A DNA stretch of 64,000 bases from Bacteroidaceae bacterium (GTDB lineage: Bacteria; Bacteroidota; Bacteroidia; Bacteroidales; Bacteroidaceae). The stretch covers positions 1 through 64,000 of the forward strand of contig JAFZWK010000067.1 of the NCBI GenBank assembly GCA_017617335.1. The letters run 5' to 3'. Within the stretch, counting starts at the first letter, position 1, and every line of letters starts with the position of its first letter. Position numbers and translations under genes: made by a program. The notes under the pieces were generated by a model. That model did not search any database, was not told where the DNA came from, and worked only from the letters and a program-made list of their open reading frames with translations. Below are positions 43,103-52,260 of this stretch, one piece after another.

Positions 43103-45319
43103 TTATGGTTGTTGGGGCTGCAGATAGAGGTTGAAGTGATTAGTGATCTGGCGGAAAAGGTGGATGCGGGTGTTGCCTCCGTAGATGCTGTGGTTGCGGT
43201 TGGTGTACGCCAGTTCACGGAAATCCTTGTCAGCCTGGACGAGTGATTCGGTGTATTCTGTAGTGTTGCGGAAATGCACGTTGTCGTCGGCCATTCCGTG
43301 GCAGATGAGCAGGTGTCCGCTGAGTTGGCTGGCCCGTCCTATGGGGCTGACATCATAGCCTTCCTTGTTCTCGTTGGGGGTACGCATGAAACGTTCTGTA
43401 TAGATGGAATCGTAGTAGCGCCAGCTGGTGGGTGGTGCAATGGCTACTCCGCAGGCGAAAACAGGCCGTCCCTCGCTCATGCTCATCAGGGTGTTGAAAC
43501 CTCCGTAGCTCCATCCCCAAATCCCGATATGGTCTTTGTCGACATAGGGAAGCGAGGCGAGGTAGATGGCTGTCTCCACTTGATCGCGGCTTTCTAATTG
43601 CCCCAGTTTGAGATAGGTGCATTGCTCGAAGTCTCGTCCACGTCCACCTGTGCCACGTCCGTCCACGCAGACGCTGATGTAGCCAAATTCAGCAAGGTAC
43701 TGTTCGTAGAGGGCTCCGCCCATATTGCCGGTATTCCAGCTGTCCAGCACTTGCTGGCTTCCAGGACCGCTGTACTGGTGCATTACGACGGGGTATTTCT
43801 TGCTTTCGCTGAAATTGGGAGGCAGAACCATGAAGCCGTTCAGCTCTACTCCATCCTGAGTCTTGAAGGTGAAAAAGCGGCGCTCTCCCAGGTTCTTGGT
43901 GGCGAGGGTCTGCTGTAGCTCCTTGTTGTCGATGAGGGTCTTGAGCGTCTTTCCATTGTTGTCGCAAAGAGTGATGACGGGAGGTGTGTTGAGGTTGCTG
44001 TAAGTGTTCATGAAATAACGGCATCCTGTACTGAAGATGGCGTCGTTGGTACCCTCTTGAGTGGAGAGCTTGGTTACTTTACCTTTGGCATCGCTCTTGT
44101 AAATGGCTTTGCGGGTGGGGCCTTCCTGGTTGCTGGCGTAGTAGACGGTTCCTGTCTTCTCGTCGTAGCCGTAGTAGTTGGTGACCACGAAGTTGCCAGT
44201 CGTGAGTTGGCGTTTCAGGGTGCCGGTGAGTTCATAGAGATAGAGGTGGTTGTAGCCGCTTCGTTCGCTCATCAGCACGAAGCCTCCCGGGTGAGGCATG
44301 AAGTTCTTGTAGGGTTCCTCTGTGATGTATTTCTCTGCCTCGTCGCGCACGATGACTCTGCACTCTGTACTGCGTGGATTGGCCACATAGATGTCGAGGC
44401 GGTTCTGGTGTCGGTTCTGGGTGAGGACGAGCAGCTTTTCAGGGTCGCTCGAGAAGAAAATCCGTGGGATGTAGCCGTCGGGGTCGAGAGGAAGTTTCAT
44501 CTCTCGTGTAACTCGGCTCTTGATGTCGAAGGCCTGGACGGTGACCGTGCTGTTCTGCGCTCCAGCTATGGGGTACTTGTATTCGTAGGCACCAGGATAT
44601 TCGGCGTATTCTTCCTTTTCAGGAGACAGCCCCTTGAACCAAGGAAAGGAGTAAAGTGGCACCTTTGTCTCATCGTAGCGAATCCATGCAAGCATGGTGT
44701 TGTCGGCATTAAAATCGAAAGCTCGGCTGAAGGAGAATTCCTCCTCGTTGACCCAGTCGGGCTTGCCGTTGATGATCTCGTTGAACTTTCCGTCCTTTGT
44801 AATCTGGCTTTCGGCATTATCGAAGAGTAGCTTGACAAGGAAAAGATTGTTGTCGCGCACAAAGGCCACCATATTCCCGTCGCGGCTCCACAGGGGAACT
44901 TCCTGAGGTCCTCCGTCAGAAAGAGGAGCGAGGGTGCGGTTCTTCACATTATAAATGTAATAAACGGCTGTCTGGCTGCGACGATAGATGCTCTTCGTCT
45001 CGGTTTTCAGCAGGATATGGGCTTCGGTGGGACTCATTATGTAACCATCAATGGAACTGATGCTAAGACGGCCCTTCGTGTTGTTTGCATCGAAGATGAC
45101 ACCGGTTTGCTCGCCTGTCTTGAAGCTGTATTGCAGGATTTGCTTGTGGTCCGGGCTCAATTGGCTGTAACTCTCTCCGTCGAGCATGGGAGTGACTCCA
45201 TAGATTCTTTGAGCACTATAGACACCTCGGCAGAGGTCGTTGAGACTAAGGTTCTCGCTGGCAAGGTTATTTAGGGAAACGGCCAGAAAAAGGCCGAGAA
45301 TGGTTAGAAATCTCTTCAT
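43103..45319 (-). CDS. dipeptidyl peptidase IV-like S9 serine peptidase
   Basis: A 738-residue exported peptidase (signal peptide about 1-21). The N-terminal beta-propeller (about 30-470) includes WVRYDETKVPLYSF-like content (AWIRYDETKVPLYSFP) and the double Glu motif DWVNEEEFSFSRAF that binds the substrate N terminus in DPP IV. The C-terminal alpha/beta hydrolase has the nucleophile GWSYGGFN, Asp in GMADDNVHF and His in NRNHSIYGG. It would remove X-Pro or X-Ala dipeptides, serving peptide nutrition. Clean single gene with its own promoter. Confidence 0.94.
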   Translation of the reverse strand: MKRFLTILGLFLAVSLNNLASENLSLNDLCRGVYSAQRIYGVTPMLDGESYSQLSPDHKQILQYSFKTGEQTGVIFDANNTKGRLSISSIDGYIMSPTEAHILLKTETKSIYRRSQTAVYYIYNVKNRTLAPLSDGGPQEVPLWSRDGNMVAFVRDNNLFLVKLLFDNAESQITKDGKFNEIINGKPDWVNEEEFSFSRAFDFNADNTMLAWIRYDETKVPLYSFPWFKGLSPEKEEYAEYPGAYEYKYPIAGAQNSTVTVQAFDIKSRVTREMKLPLDPDGYIPRIFFSSDPEKLLVLTQNRHQNRLDIYVANPRSTECRVIVRDEAEKYITEEPYKNFMPHPGGFVLMSERSGYNHLYLYELTGTLKRQLTTGNFVVTNYYGYDEKTGTVYYASNQEGPTRKAIYKSDAKGKVTKLSTQEGTNDAIFSTGCRYFMNTYSNLNTPPVITLCDNNGKTLKTLIDNKELQQTLATKNLGERRFFTFKTQDGVELNGFMVLPPNFSESKKYPVVMHQYSGPGSQQVLDSWNTGNMGGALYEQYLAEFGYISVCVDGRGTGGRGRDFEQCTYLKLGQLESRDQVETAIYLASLPYVDKDHIGIWGWSYGGFNTLMSMSEGRPVFACGVAIAPPTSWRYYDSIYTERFMRTPNENKEGYDVSPIGRASQLSGHLLICHGMADDNVHFRNTTEYTESLVQADKDFRELAYTNRNHSIYGGNTRIHLFRQITNHFNLYLQPQQP

Positions 45320-45347
45320 TTCAGCGTTTGTTTTAAATTACTTATGT

Positions 45348-45356
45348 GCAAAGATA
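45348..45356 (-). promoter_or_regulatory. promoter -7 box of the DPP IV gene
   Basis: TATCTTTGC on the minus strand, 29 nt before the ATG at 45319. Confidence 0.6.
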
Positions 45357-45421
45357 ATACTTTTAATCGAGAGTAAAGAGGTTTCTCGGGAGGAGATTAT
45401 ACAACGTTTATGTTTTTTTTA

Positions 45422-45429
45422 TATTTTTG
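45422..45429 (+). promoter_or_regulatory. promoter -7 box of the radical SAM gene
   Basis: TATTTTTG on the plus strand ends 4 nt before the ATG at 45434, so the mRNA would be leaderless or nearly so. Confidence 0.4.
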
Positions 45430-45433
45430 TGGC

Positions 45434-46366
45434 ATGAAGTATGTGGAGTTTGGCGCTTGGCTGAAGGAACAGTTGGGCATGAAAGTGCAGAAGATTTCTG
45501 TAAATGCAGGTTTCACCTGTCCCAACAGAGACGGTACGCTGGGTACAGGAGGTTGTACTTTCTGTCTTAATCAGACGTTCAATCCAGCTTATTGCCAACC
45601 TACCCAAAGTGTAAGCGAACAGTTGGAGGAGGGGAAACGTTTCTTCGCCCGCAAGTATCCGACGATGAGATACTTGGCTTACTTTCAGGCATATACGAAT
45701 ACTTATGGGGAATTGAGTCAGCTGAAGAAACTGTATGAGGAAGCCATTGGGGTGGAGGATGTCGTGGGACTCGTTATCGGCACCCGACCGGATTGCGTGT
45801 CTGATGCCTTGCTTGATTATCTGGAGGAATTGAACCACCAGACTTTCCTGCTGGTGGAATATGGGATAGAAAGTGTAAACGACGAGACATTACGGAGGGT
45901 GAACAGAGGTCACACGTTTGCTCAGACGAAGGATGCTGTACATAAGACAGCAGAGCGAGGTATTCGCGTGGGTGGACACGTTATCCTCGGATTCCCTTGG
46001 GAAACCCGTGATGAACTCATGCGCCAGGCTGATGAGATAGCTCAACTCCCCTTGACAACGCTGAAACTGCATCAGTTGCAGATCGTTCGCGGAACAGCTC
46101 TCGCACAAGAGTACGAACAACATCCTTGGCCCATCCCAACGGCAGAGGATTATATCCGCTTGGTGCTGGATTATATTGACCGTCTGCCCCAGACGTTGGT
46201 TTTGGAGCGATTCGTAAGTCAATGTCCTCCAGACTTGCTTGTCGCGCCCAATTGGGGGCTGAAGAATCATGAATTTGCTAACCTGATAAGGAATCTTATC
46301 GATGAACGTGAGAAAGACGTTGGCTTGAAAAAGCGTCTCTTGGGAAGTCGGCCTAAAATATTGTGA
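45434..46366 (+). CDS. radical SAM protein of the TIGR01212 (YhcC) family
   Basis: Start at ATG 45434 (MKYVEFGAWLKEQLG), 310 residues. The cluster-binding cysteines appear as CPNRDGTLGTGGCTFC, a C-x11-C-x2-C spacing characteristic of this group, within the first 50 residues. SAM-binding segments follow: LVIGTRPDCV, LVEYGIESVND and GGHVILGFPWET. E. coli YhcC is the best-known relative; the reaction is unproven, with RNA or cofactor modification suggested. The stop overlaps the next gene region: the DUF4861 ATG lies 3 nt after it. Confidence 0.9.
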   Translation: MKYVEFGAWLKEQLGMKVQKISVNAGFTCPNRDGTLGTGGCTFCLNQTFNPAYCQPTQSVSEQLEEGKRFFARKYPTMRYLAYFQAYTNTYGELSQLKKLYEEAIGVEDVVGLVIGTRPDCVSDALLDYLEELNHQTFLLVEYGIESVNDETLRRVNRGHTFAQTKDAVHKTAERGIRVGGHVILGFPWETRDELMRQADEIAQLPLTTLKLHQLQIVRGTALAQEYEQHPWPIPTAEDYIRLVLDYIDRLPQTLVLERFVSQCPPDLLVAPNWGLKNHEFANLIRNLIDEREKDVGLKKRLLGSRPKIL

Positions 46367-46368
46367 TT

Positions 46369-47538
46369 ATGAATGTTAGATCGTTTTTGTTTCTTGCTAT
46401 CTCCCTGCTGAGTCTTAAAGGAGCAGGTCAGAGCGTTATGGTGCACGTATCCAATCCTGTTGACCTGAACAGGAGAGACTTGGCAGAAATCCCTGCTAAA
46501 GAGGTGTATGCCAAATTGGGAGTGGCTCAGGGCACGCCGATTCTGGTGAAGAATGCAGACGGGGTGGAGGTGCCCAGCCAACTGACATACAATGGGCTTC
46601 TGCTGTTGCAATCGATGGCTCATCCTCTGGAAACGGAAACCTATGAGATAAGGGTGGGTCAGCCTCAAAGCTATCGCAACGACGTGAGCGGGCGTGTCTA
46701 CCCTGAGCGCCGCGATGATTTGGGATGGGAGAATGACCGTAATGCGTGGCGTCTGTATGGACCAGACTTGCGCAGGGATAATCCTCATGGAATAGATTGC
46801 TTCACCAAGAACCAGCCTGCACCCAGCCTCGACAGCCTGTATCAGGGATTATTCAAAAACAAGATATCCTACCACGAGGATCATGGATTGGGTATGGACG
46901 CTTATACGGTAGGACCAACGCTAGGCTGTGGCGCTCCTGCCTTGATGCGAGGCGACAGTCTTCTTTATTCGGTGGTCTACGACGAGGTTGAGATATTGGA
47001 CAACGGCCCTTTGCGCTTCACGGCTCGACTGGTTTACAGACATGAGGAGGGATTTACAGAGACTCGACTGATCCAGCAGGACAGAGGCAGTCATCTGGTG
47101 CGTTGCGAGGTGACATACAAGGGGATAAGCGGGAAAATGGATATCGTCTCAGGCCTCGTGGTGCATAAGGACAATCCCCAGGCCTATGTGATAAACAAGA
47201 AGGAGCAATACGTCGCCTATGCCGACAATATCAGTTCGCCCAGGAAACGCAATGGCCAGCTCTATGTGGCCTGTCTGTATCCGCAGAAGATGAGCAGGTT
47301 AGAGTATCTTCCGCTGGCGAAGGAAGTCTCGATGGGCATCGGTCACGTGATAGGAAGGAGACCCTATACGGAAGGGGACACATTCGTCTACTATTTTGGC
47401 TCAGGATGGAGCGGATACGATGTGCCTTCGATGAATGTCTGGAAGACTCTCCTGAAGGATTATAAAGTGATGCTGCAAGAGCCTTTGAACGTGGATTTCG
47501 GAGTGGCGTTTCGAGAACCTTTGGAGTTGGAATTCTAA
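46369..47538 (+). CDS. DUF4861 family secreted protein
   Basis: Start at ATG 46369, two codons after a GTG at 46363 that overlaps the preceding stop; 389 residues. A signal peptide (about 1-20) precedes a beta-rich body with VSNPVDLNRRDLAEIPA near the front, then RYPERRDDLGWENDR-like content (YPERRDDLGWENDRNAWRLYGP), GMDAYTVGPTLGCG and a C-terminal FYYFGSGWS-like block. DUF4861 proteins in Bacteroidetes are often linked to pectin or uronic acid degradation; nothing nearby confirms that. Only 2 nt separate it from the radical SAM gene. Confidence 0.8.
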   Translation: MNVRSFLFLAISLLSLKGAGQSVMVHVSNPVDLNRRDLAEIPAKEVYAKLGVAQGTPILVKNADGVEVPSQLTYNGLLLLQSMAHPLETETYEIRVGQPQSYRNDVSGRVYPERRDDLGWENDRNAWRLYGPDLRRDNPHGIDCFTKNQPAPSLDSLYQGLFKNKISYHEDHGLGMDAYTVGPTLGCGAPALMRGDSLLYSVVYDEVEILDNGPLRFTARLVYRHEEGFTETRLIQQDRGSHLVRCEVTYKGISGKMDIVSGLVVHKDNPQAYVINKKEQYVAYADNISSPRKRNGQLYVACLYPQKMSRLEYLPLAKEVSMGIGHVIGRRPYTEGDTFVYYFGSGWSGYDVPSMNVWKTLLKDYKVMLQEPLNVDFGVAFREPLELEF

Positions 47539-47572
47539 GGGCACAAGACCCAACTGGATACGTCGGAAATCG

Positions 47573-47648
47573 CAACGTGTTGAAATGCTGAAGTCAACGT
47601 GTTGTGTTTGAGGTTTCAACGTGTTGACTTCTTGGTTTCAACGTGTTG
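47573..47648. repeat. 22-bp-phased CAACRYGTTG array 5
   Basis: Four perfect CAACGTGTTG copies, all in one orientation, start at 47573, 47595, 47617 and 47639. It fills the gap between the convergent DUF4861 and ABC ATPase genes. The filler TGTTTGAGGTTT is identical to one in array 6. Confidence 0.85.
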
Positions 47649-47718
47649 TCTTTCCGAAGCCTTCTCTTGGGTGCGATGAATGAAACGTGGAGGGCTGTCG
47701 ATAGATAGAGGAATCCGT

Positions 47719-48477
47719 TTATTCCTCGATAATGAACAATCTTCTTTCGGAATCGAAATGAATGCCTTCGATATGGATGAAATCTGACAGGCTTCCGTCT
47801 GAGGTAAGTTCCTCAGGAGTACCAGAGTGGACACCTTCAACAGTCATGAGCCAAAGCTGGTCGCTAAGCTGGAGTGCCATCTCCACATCGTGTGTGCTGA
47901 GGAAGATGGTCTTGTTCATCTCGTGAGCCAATCGCCGCAGCATGCGCATCATTTCCACTTTGGAGGGAAAATCCAGGAAAGCTGTGGGCTCGTCCAGAAG
48001 AATGATAGGAGTCTGCTGGGATAACGCTTTGGCTATCATTGCTTTCTGGAGTTCTCCATCGCTGAGGGTTCCTATCTCTCGGTCGTACAATTCTGTAATG
48101 CCCACTTGGTCGATTGCTTGCCGTACTTGTTTCTCATCCTCCTCGTCAAGTCGTCCCCAAAAGCCTGTGTAGGGGCTGCGGCCGAGTGATACAAGATCAT
48201 GAACCGTCATGGCACGAACGTCAAGACGTTCTGTCAGCACAACGCTTATGATACGGCTTAATTGGGCTTGGGTAAGCTCGTGGATAGAGGTTCCGTTGAT
48301 GACAATATCGCCAGAGATGGCTGGCTGGAAAGCACAGAGGGTGCGCAGGAGGGTACTCTTGCCTACACCATTGGGCCCCAGAAGACTGATCAGGTTGCCT
48401 TCTGGAATGATGGCGTTTATACCACGGGCTACGATGTGTTCACCATAGCCCGTGGTTAGGTTTCTGAGTTCTATCAT
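47719..48477 (-). CDS. btuD: cobalamin/iron-complex ABC transporter ATPase (BtuD-like)
   Basis: A 252-residue ABC ATPase that would power uptake through the permease encoded upstream in the operon. Visible: Walker A GPNGVGKSTLLR near 35-46, Q-loop region, signature LSDGELQKAMIAKAL, Walker B IILLDEPTAFLDF and H-loop STHDVE. It resembles FecE/BtuD proteins. It is last in the riboswitch-led cobamide operon, separated from the permease gene by a GH20 gene. The context favours corrinoid as substrate; sequence alone would also allow haem or siderophore. Confidence 0.85.
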   Translation of the reverse strand: MIELRNLTTGYGEHIVARGINAIIPEGNLISLLGPNGVGKSTLLRTLCAFQPAISGDIVINGTSIHELTQAQLSRIISVVLTERLDVRAMTVHDLVSLGRSPYTGFWGRLDEEDEKQVRQAIDQVGITELYDREIGTLSDGELQKAMIAKALSQQTPIILLDEPTAFLDFPSKVEMMRMLRRLAHEMNKTIFLSTHDVEMALQLSDQLWLMTVEGVHSGTPEELTSDGSLSDFIHIEGIHFDSERRLFIIEE

Positions 48478-48515
48478 ATTCCGTTTTCTGTTACAGTCGA
48501 GCTGTACTCCACGAA

Positions 48516-50111
48516 TTACTCGTAAGAAGAACAGTAGCTGTAGCCAAGCTTCTTGTATAGTTTCTCCATGTCGGCCAATCGTGATGTAAAGGCCTCAAAG
48601 TTCTTTTGGTCAGGCTGAAGCCATTGAACCTCGCTCATGGCGTCGAGACGAGGCAACAGCATGTACTCTGCCTGCTTGGGACTTACTACATACTCTGTCC
48701 AGAGGTTGCATTGGGCTCCTAAAATGAATTTGCCCTCCTCTTCAGTAAGCTCGCTTGGTATGGGTTCCATAGCATAGACCTTGCTCACAGGCAGATATCC
48801 ACCGATGGCATGAGGCTGGGCACGCTGGTTCTTGAGCTGATAGTAGTCGATGTAACAATTGTCTGTGGGAGTCATGATGACACGGTGGTGCAGGCGAGCT
48901 GCTGTGATTCCACCCTTGTAGCCGCGCCAGCTCATGACGGTAGCTCCTTCAGAAAGACCGCCTTCGAGTATCTCATCCCAACCTATCAGCTCACGACCAT
49001 GCTGACCAAGGAATTTCTCTACATCCTTGAGGATATAGGTCTGCAGTTGAGCCTCGTTCTCAAGTCCCAGTTCTTTCTTCTTGTTTTGGCACTTCTCACA
49101 TTTCTTCCAGCGGTCTCTCGGACTCTCGTCGCCACCTACATGAATGTATTTGCTGGGGAATACCTCGCAGAGCTCACCCAATACCGTATGGATGAATTTC
49201 AACGTTTCAGGATTACCTGCACAGAGGACATCAGGATCCACTCCCCAATAAGGCCGTACAAAGTAGGGGCCACCTGTGCAACCTAAATTCGGATACACAC
49301 TAAGAGCTGCCACCATGTGACCAGGGAGGTCGATCTCAGGAATGATGGTGATGAATCTCTCTTGAGCATATTGGACAATCTCACGAAGTTCAGCTTGCGT
49401 GTAGTACCCTTCTTCTGGTGTGTCATCCCAAATGGGATCGCCCTGACCTAAACCTACGTTGCTGCCGATGATAGTGTAAGGACGGTAGCTTCCTTTCTTC
49501 GCGAGTTCAGGCAGAGCCTTTACTTCGAAACGCCATCCTTGGTCGTCAGTCAGATGCCAATGAAACTTGTTCACTCCATGCAGGGCAAGGATATCGATGA
49601 ATTCCTTGATGAAGGTAGCAGGGAAGAAGTGGCGTGCGCAGTCGAGCATGGTGCCACGATACTGGAAACGTGGCTCGCCGGCTATTGTGGCATAAGGTAG
49701 CGAGATGGTGTCGCTCTCCTCAAGAGCTACACTCTTGCGTAACGTCTGGATGCCATAAAAGACTCCGCTCTCGCTGGCGCCTTGAATGGTGATACCCTTC
49801 TTGTCAACCGTTATCTGGTAAGCATCAGGATTTTCATTCTGAAGACCTAACGTCAGGTTAACTGGTGTCTTCACTTTCTTGGTGGCAACTTGAGGAGTCA
49901 GACCCAGATATTCTTGGGCAAACTGAGCGTTTCGCTTCATTTTAGCGTTGTCAGCAGGATAGGATACTGCCTGTCCCTTGACGAGTTGAGCCTGTTTACC
50001 TGACGGGTCAAGTTTGATTGACTGAGGGAGTGGAATCACTTGATAGGTAACTTCTGCCATAGAGTTGAAACTCATCAGAGTGGCAGCCAATACGAAAAGT
50101 ATCTTTTTCAT
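48516..50111 (-). CDS. glycoside hydrolase family 20 beta-N-acetylhexosaminidase
   Basis: Start at ATG 50111 (MKKILFVLAATLMSFNS signal peptide), 531 residues. The GH20b-like N-terminal domain is followed by the catalytic TIM barrel with FHWHLTDDQGWR, IPEIDLPGH and the catalytic Asp-Glu pair in HVGGDESPRDRW. It would release terminal GlcNAc or GalNAc from glycans such as mucin or chitin fragments in the periplasm or at the surface. It lies inside the cobamide operon, 32 nt after the permease gene and 38 nt before the ATPase gene, with no visible promoter between. Confidence 0.93.
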   Translation of the reverse strand: MKKILFVLAATLMSFNSMAEVTYQVIPLPQSIKLDPSGKQAQLVKGQAVSYPADNAKMKRNAQFAQEYLGLTPQVATKKVKTPVNLTLGLQNENPDAYQITVDKKGITIQGASESGVFYGIQTLRKSVALEESDTISLPYATIAGEPRFQYRGTMLDCARHFFPATFIKEFIDILALHGVNKFHWHLTDDQGWRFEVKALPELAKKGSYRPYTIIGSNVGLGQGDPIWDDTPEEGYYTQAELREIVQYAQERFITIIPEIDLPGHMVAALSVYPNLGCTGGPYFVRPYWGVDPDVLCAGNPETLKFIHTVLGELCEVFPSKYIHVGGDESPRDRWKKCEKCQNKKKELGLENEAQLQTYILKDVEKFLGQHGRELIGWDEILEGGLSEGATVMSWRGYKGGITAARLHHRVIMTPTDNCYIDYYQLKNQRAQPHAIGGYLPVSKVYAMEPIPSELTEEEGKFILGAQCNLWTEYVVSPKQAEYMLLPRLDAMSEVQWLQPDQKNFEAFTSRLADMEKLYKKLGYSYCSSYE

Positions 50112-50143
50112 GTTCGTAGTTTTTGGGGGTTTATAATACATTA

Positions 50144-51157
50144 TTATTTGTCTTTCTTTAGAATCACATACATGATGACAGGTGCTCCGATTATGGGCGT
50201 AATCACGTTGATTGGGATGAGGCTACCATTTCGTGGCAAGGTGCTCAACAGATTACAGATGAGAGTCAGGATGGCTCCCATCAACATGGTACCAGGCAAG
50301 AGGATACGATGGATACTGGTGCCAAGTGTCAGGCGGGCAATATGAGGAACAGCCAATCCCAAAAAGGAGATGGGACCACAGAAGGCAGTTGTGGTGGCAG
50401 TTAGGATACCTGTAGTGAGAAGTAAACTTTGGCGGACACGATGAATGCGGATGCCTAAGTTCTGGGCATAGCGGTCGCCCAGCAAGAGAGCATCCAAGGG
50501 TTTTATCATCAGCAAGGCCATAGTGAGTCCTATCAGGATAAGGGAGCTGAAGAGTGGCAAACGTTCTAGGCTTACGCTGCTGAAGTTTCCCATTCCCCAA
50601 ATGATGAAACTGTGGACTCCCTCCTCAGTAGCTGTATAGTTAAGCAATTGAATGATGCTACCTGTAACATAACTGATGATAACACCTGTAATCAGGAGCA
50701 TCACCTTGCTGCGTAGTATGTGGGAAAGCAGCATCAGAAGCATCATGATACCTAACGCACCTATCATGGCTGCTATGACGACAAACAGGTATCCTGCTAT
50801 GCTGAGACTTCCTAACGTGACAGATCCACCCAAGAGGAGCATGACTATGGCGACTCCCAGATTGGCACCTGAATCTATCCCCAGGATGGAAGGACCTGCC
50901 AATGGGTTGCGAAAGGTGGTTTGGAGCATAAGTCCGCATGTGCTTAACGAGGCACCGCACAGAATGGCTGTAATCATCTGAGGCACGCGGTTTTGGCGAA
51001 TGATATAGGTCCAACTTGTGTGTCCCTCGATTTCTTCACCACACAGGATGCTCCATACGTCTTTCACAGGAATACTGAGAGATCCCCATAACAGATTGGC
51101 AACAGCCAAAATGGCAACAGCCAAAGTTAGTGCAGTCAGAATACTCTTATGTCTCAT
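50144..51157 (-). CDS. btuC: FecCD/BtuC-family ABC permease
   Basis: Start at ATG 51157 because it forms an ATGA overlap with the upstream BtuF stop; a start four codons earlier is possible. The 337-residue product has about ten hydrophobic helices and the FecCD signatures RVPQMITAILCGASLSTCGLMLQTTFRNPLAGPSILGI-type (in pieces QNRVPQMI, GLMLQTTFRNPLAGP) and GAILTLICNLL near the end. It forms the inner-membrane channel for corrinoid uptake with BtuF and BtuD. Confidence 0.9.
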   Translation of the reverse strand: MRHKSILTALTLAVAILAVANLLWGSLSIPVKDVWSILCGEEIEGHTSWTYIIRQNRVPQMITAILCGASLSTCGLMLQTTFRNPLAGPSILGIDSGANLGVAIVMLLLGGSVTLGSLSIAGYLFVVIAAMIGALGIMMLLMLLSHILRSKVMLLITGVIISYVTGSIIQLLNYTATEEGVHSFIIWGMGNFSSVSLERLPLFSSLILIGLTMALLMIKPLDALLLGDRYAQNLGIRIHRVRQSLLLTTGILTATTTAFCGPISFLGLAVPHIARLTLGTSIHRILLPGTMLMGAILTLICNLLSTLPRNGSLIPINVITPIIGAPVIMYVILKKDK

Positions 51158-52260
51158 TCTAAGGGACAAAAATACGCTTTTTCTGCTTGAATGCCAAGTT
51201 CTGGGTGTAAAATCTGTATTAAATTGGCCAATAATCGTTCAGGATGGAAAGGTGTTTCCTCATAAAACCCACTTGTTGAAGTGTCGCAAAACCACATGGA
51301 AGCCGGAACATTCTTGAGCAACGGGGAATCCTGATAAATCTGCTTGCGGGTGATGGGACCATGATGTTTGAAGATCCAAATGTCTGCTGTTAAAGCCCGA
51401 TCCAGGACATGTTCGATGCTAAGTGGAATGCTGCCTGCTCCTTCCAAATCGTTGAAGACGTAGTTTGCTCCAGCATCGTTGTACATCTGCCCCATCGTAC
51501 TTCCGTGGCCAGGAAGCATCCATTGGCCGCTGTAGGGAATGTCACAAATTAGTTTCGGATGAGTTTTGGCTTGCATAGCATTCTTGCGAAGTGCCAGGTA
51601 GCTTTGTTCGATTTGCAGGAATAAGCTGTCGGCTCGCTCTGCCTTACCGAAGAGACGACCGTAGAAGCGCATCCATTCTGCTCGCGCGAGAGGATTAACC
51701 TCCATGTAGTCGGCACATTCTATAATGGGAATACCCAGTTGCTCCAGGCGGCCGTATCCTCCACTATTCTCGAAAGGACTGGGCATTAGGGCATCAGGAT
51801 GGAGTTCCATAACGTGTTCGATGTTAGGATTCATGGCGTTTCCTAAATCTTGGATGGATCCTGCCTTAATATTTTGCTCAATAAATGGAAGATGGATATA
51901 CTGAAGGTCATATACACCACCGATTGAAGTTTCTGCTCCCAGTTCCTGCAATAGGGCACAATGAACAGATGTGAAAACTGCAGCTTTCTGCAACGGAACT
52001 ATCACCTCGTTGGGATATTTACCTTTTTTCTGAACAATTGTGTAGTGGTTCAGCACTTTGGTGGTATCCCAAGGATTACGTTGGAAGACTTCCAGGCGAT
52101 CCTTGTACTGTACCATTGTCAGATTTCGGGCGTAACGCAGGGATATGGTATCGCCTTCCTCTTTTGAAGAGATGGACTGATGGTGTTGGCAAGCTGCAGA
52201 AAGCAAGCCAGACATAAGCAGTATGACGTAGCTTAGTTTATAGATGACTTTCTTTTCCAT
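51154..52260 (-). CDS. btuF: periplasmic corrinoid-binding lipoprotein (BtuF-like)
   Basis: A 368-residue lipoprotein (signal ending LLSAAC) with the two-lobe BtuF/FhuD-type binding fold: AAVFTSVHCALLQELGAETSIGGVYD, NIEHVMELHPDALMPSPFEN, IPIIECADYMEVNPLARAEW and MYNDAGANYVF. It delivers the ligand to BtuC-BtuD. The start overlaps the end of the TonB receptor gene by 28 nt and the stop overlaps btuC by 4 nt, so translation is coupled through three genes. Operon position under a cobalamin riboswitch supports corrinoid as ligand. Confidence 0.87.
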   Translation of the reverse strand: MEKKVIYKLSYVILLMSGLLSAACQHHQSISSKEEGDTISLRYARNLTMVQYKDRLEVFQRNPWDTTKVLNHYTIVQKKGKYPNEVIVPLQKAAVFTSVHCALLQELGAETSIGGVYDLQYIHLPFIEQNIKAGSIQDLGNAMNPNIEHVMELHPDALMPSPFENSGGYGRLEQLGIPIIECADYMEVNPLARAEWMRFYGRLFGKAERADSLFLQIEQSYLALRKNAMQAKTHPKLICDIPYSGQWMLPGHGSTMGQMYNDAGANYVFNDLEGAGSIPLSIEHVLDRALTADIWIFKHHGPITRKQIYQDSPLLKNVPASMWFCDTSTSGFYEETPFHPERLLANLIQILHPELGIQAEKAYFCPLE

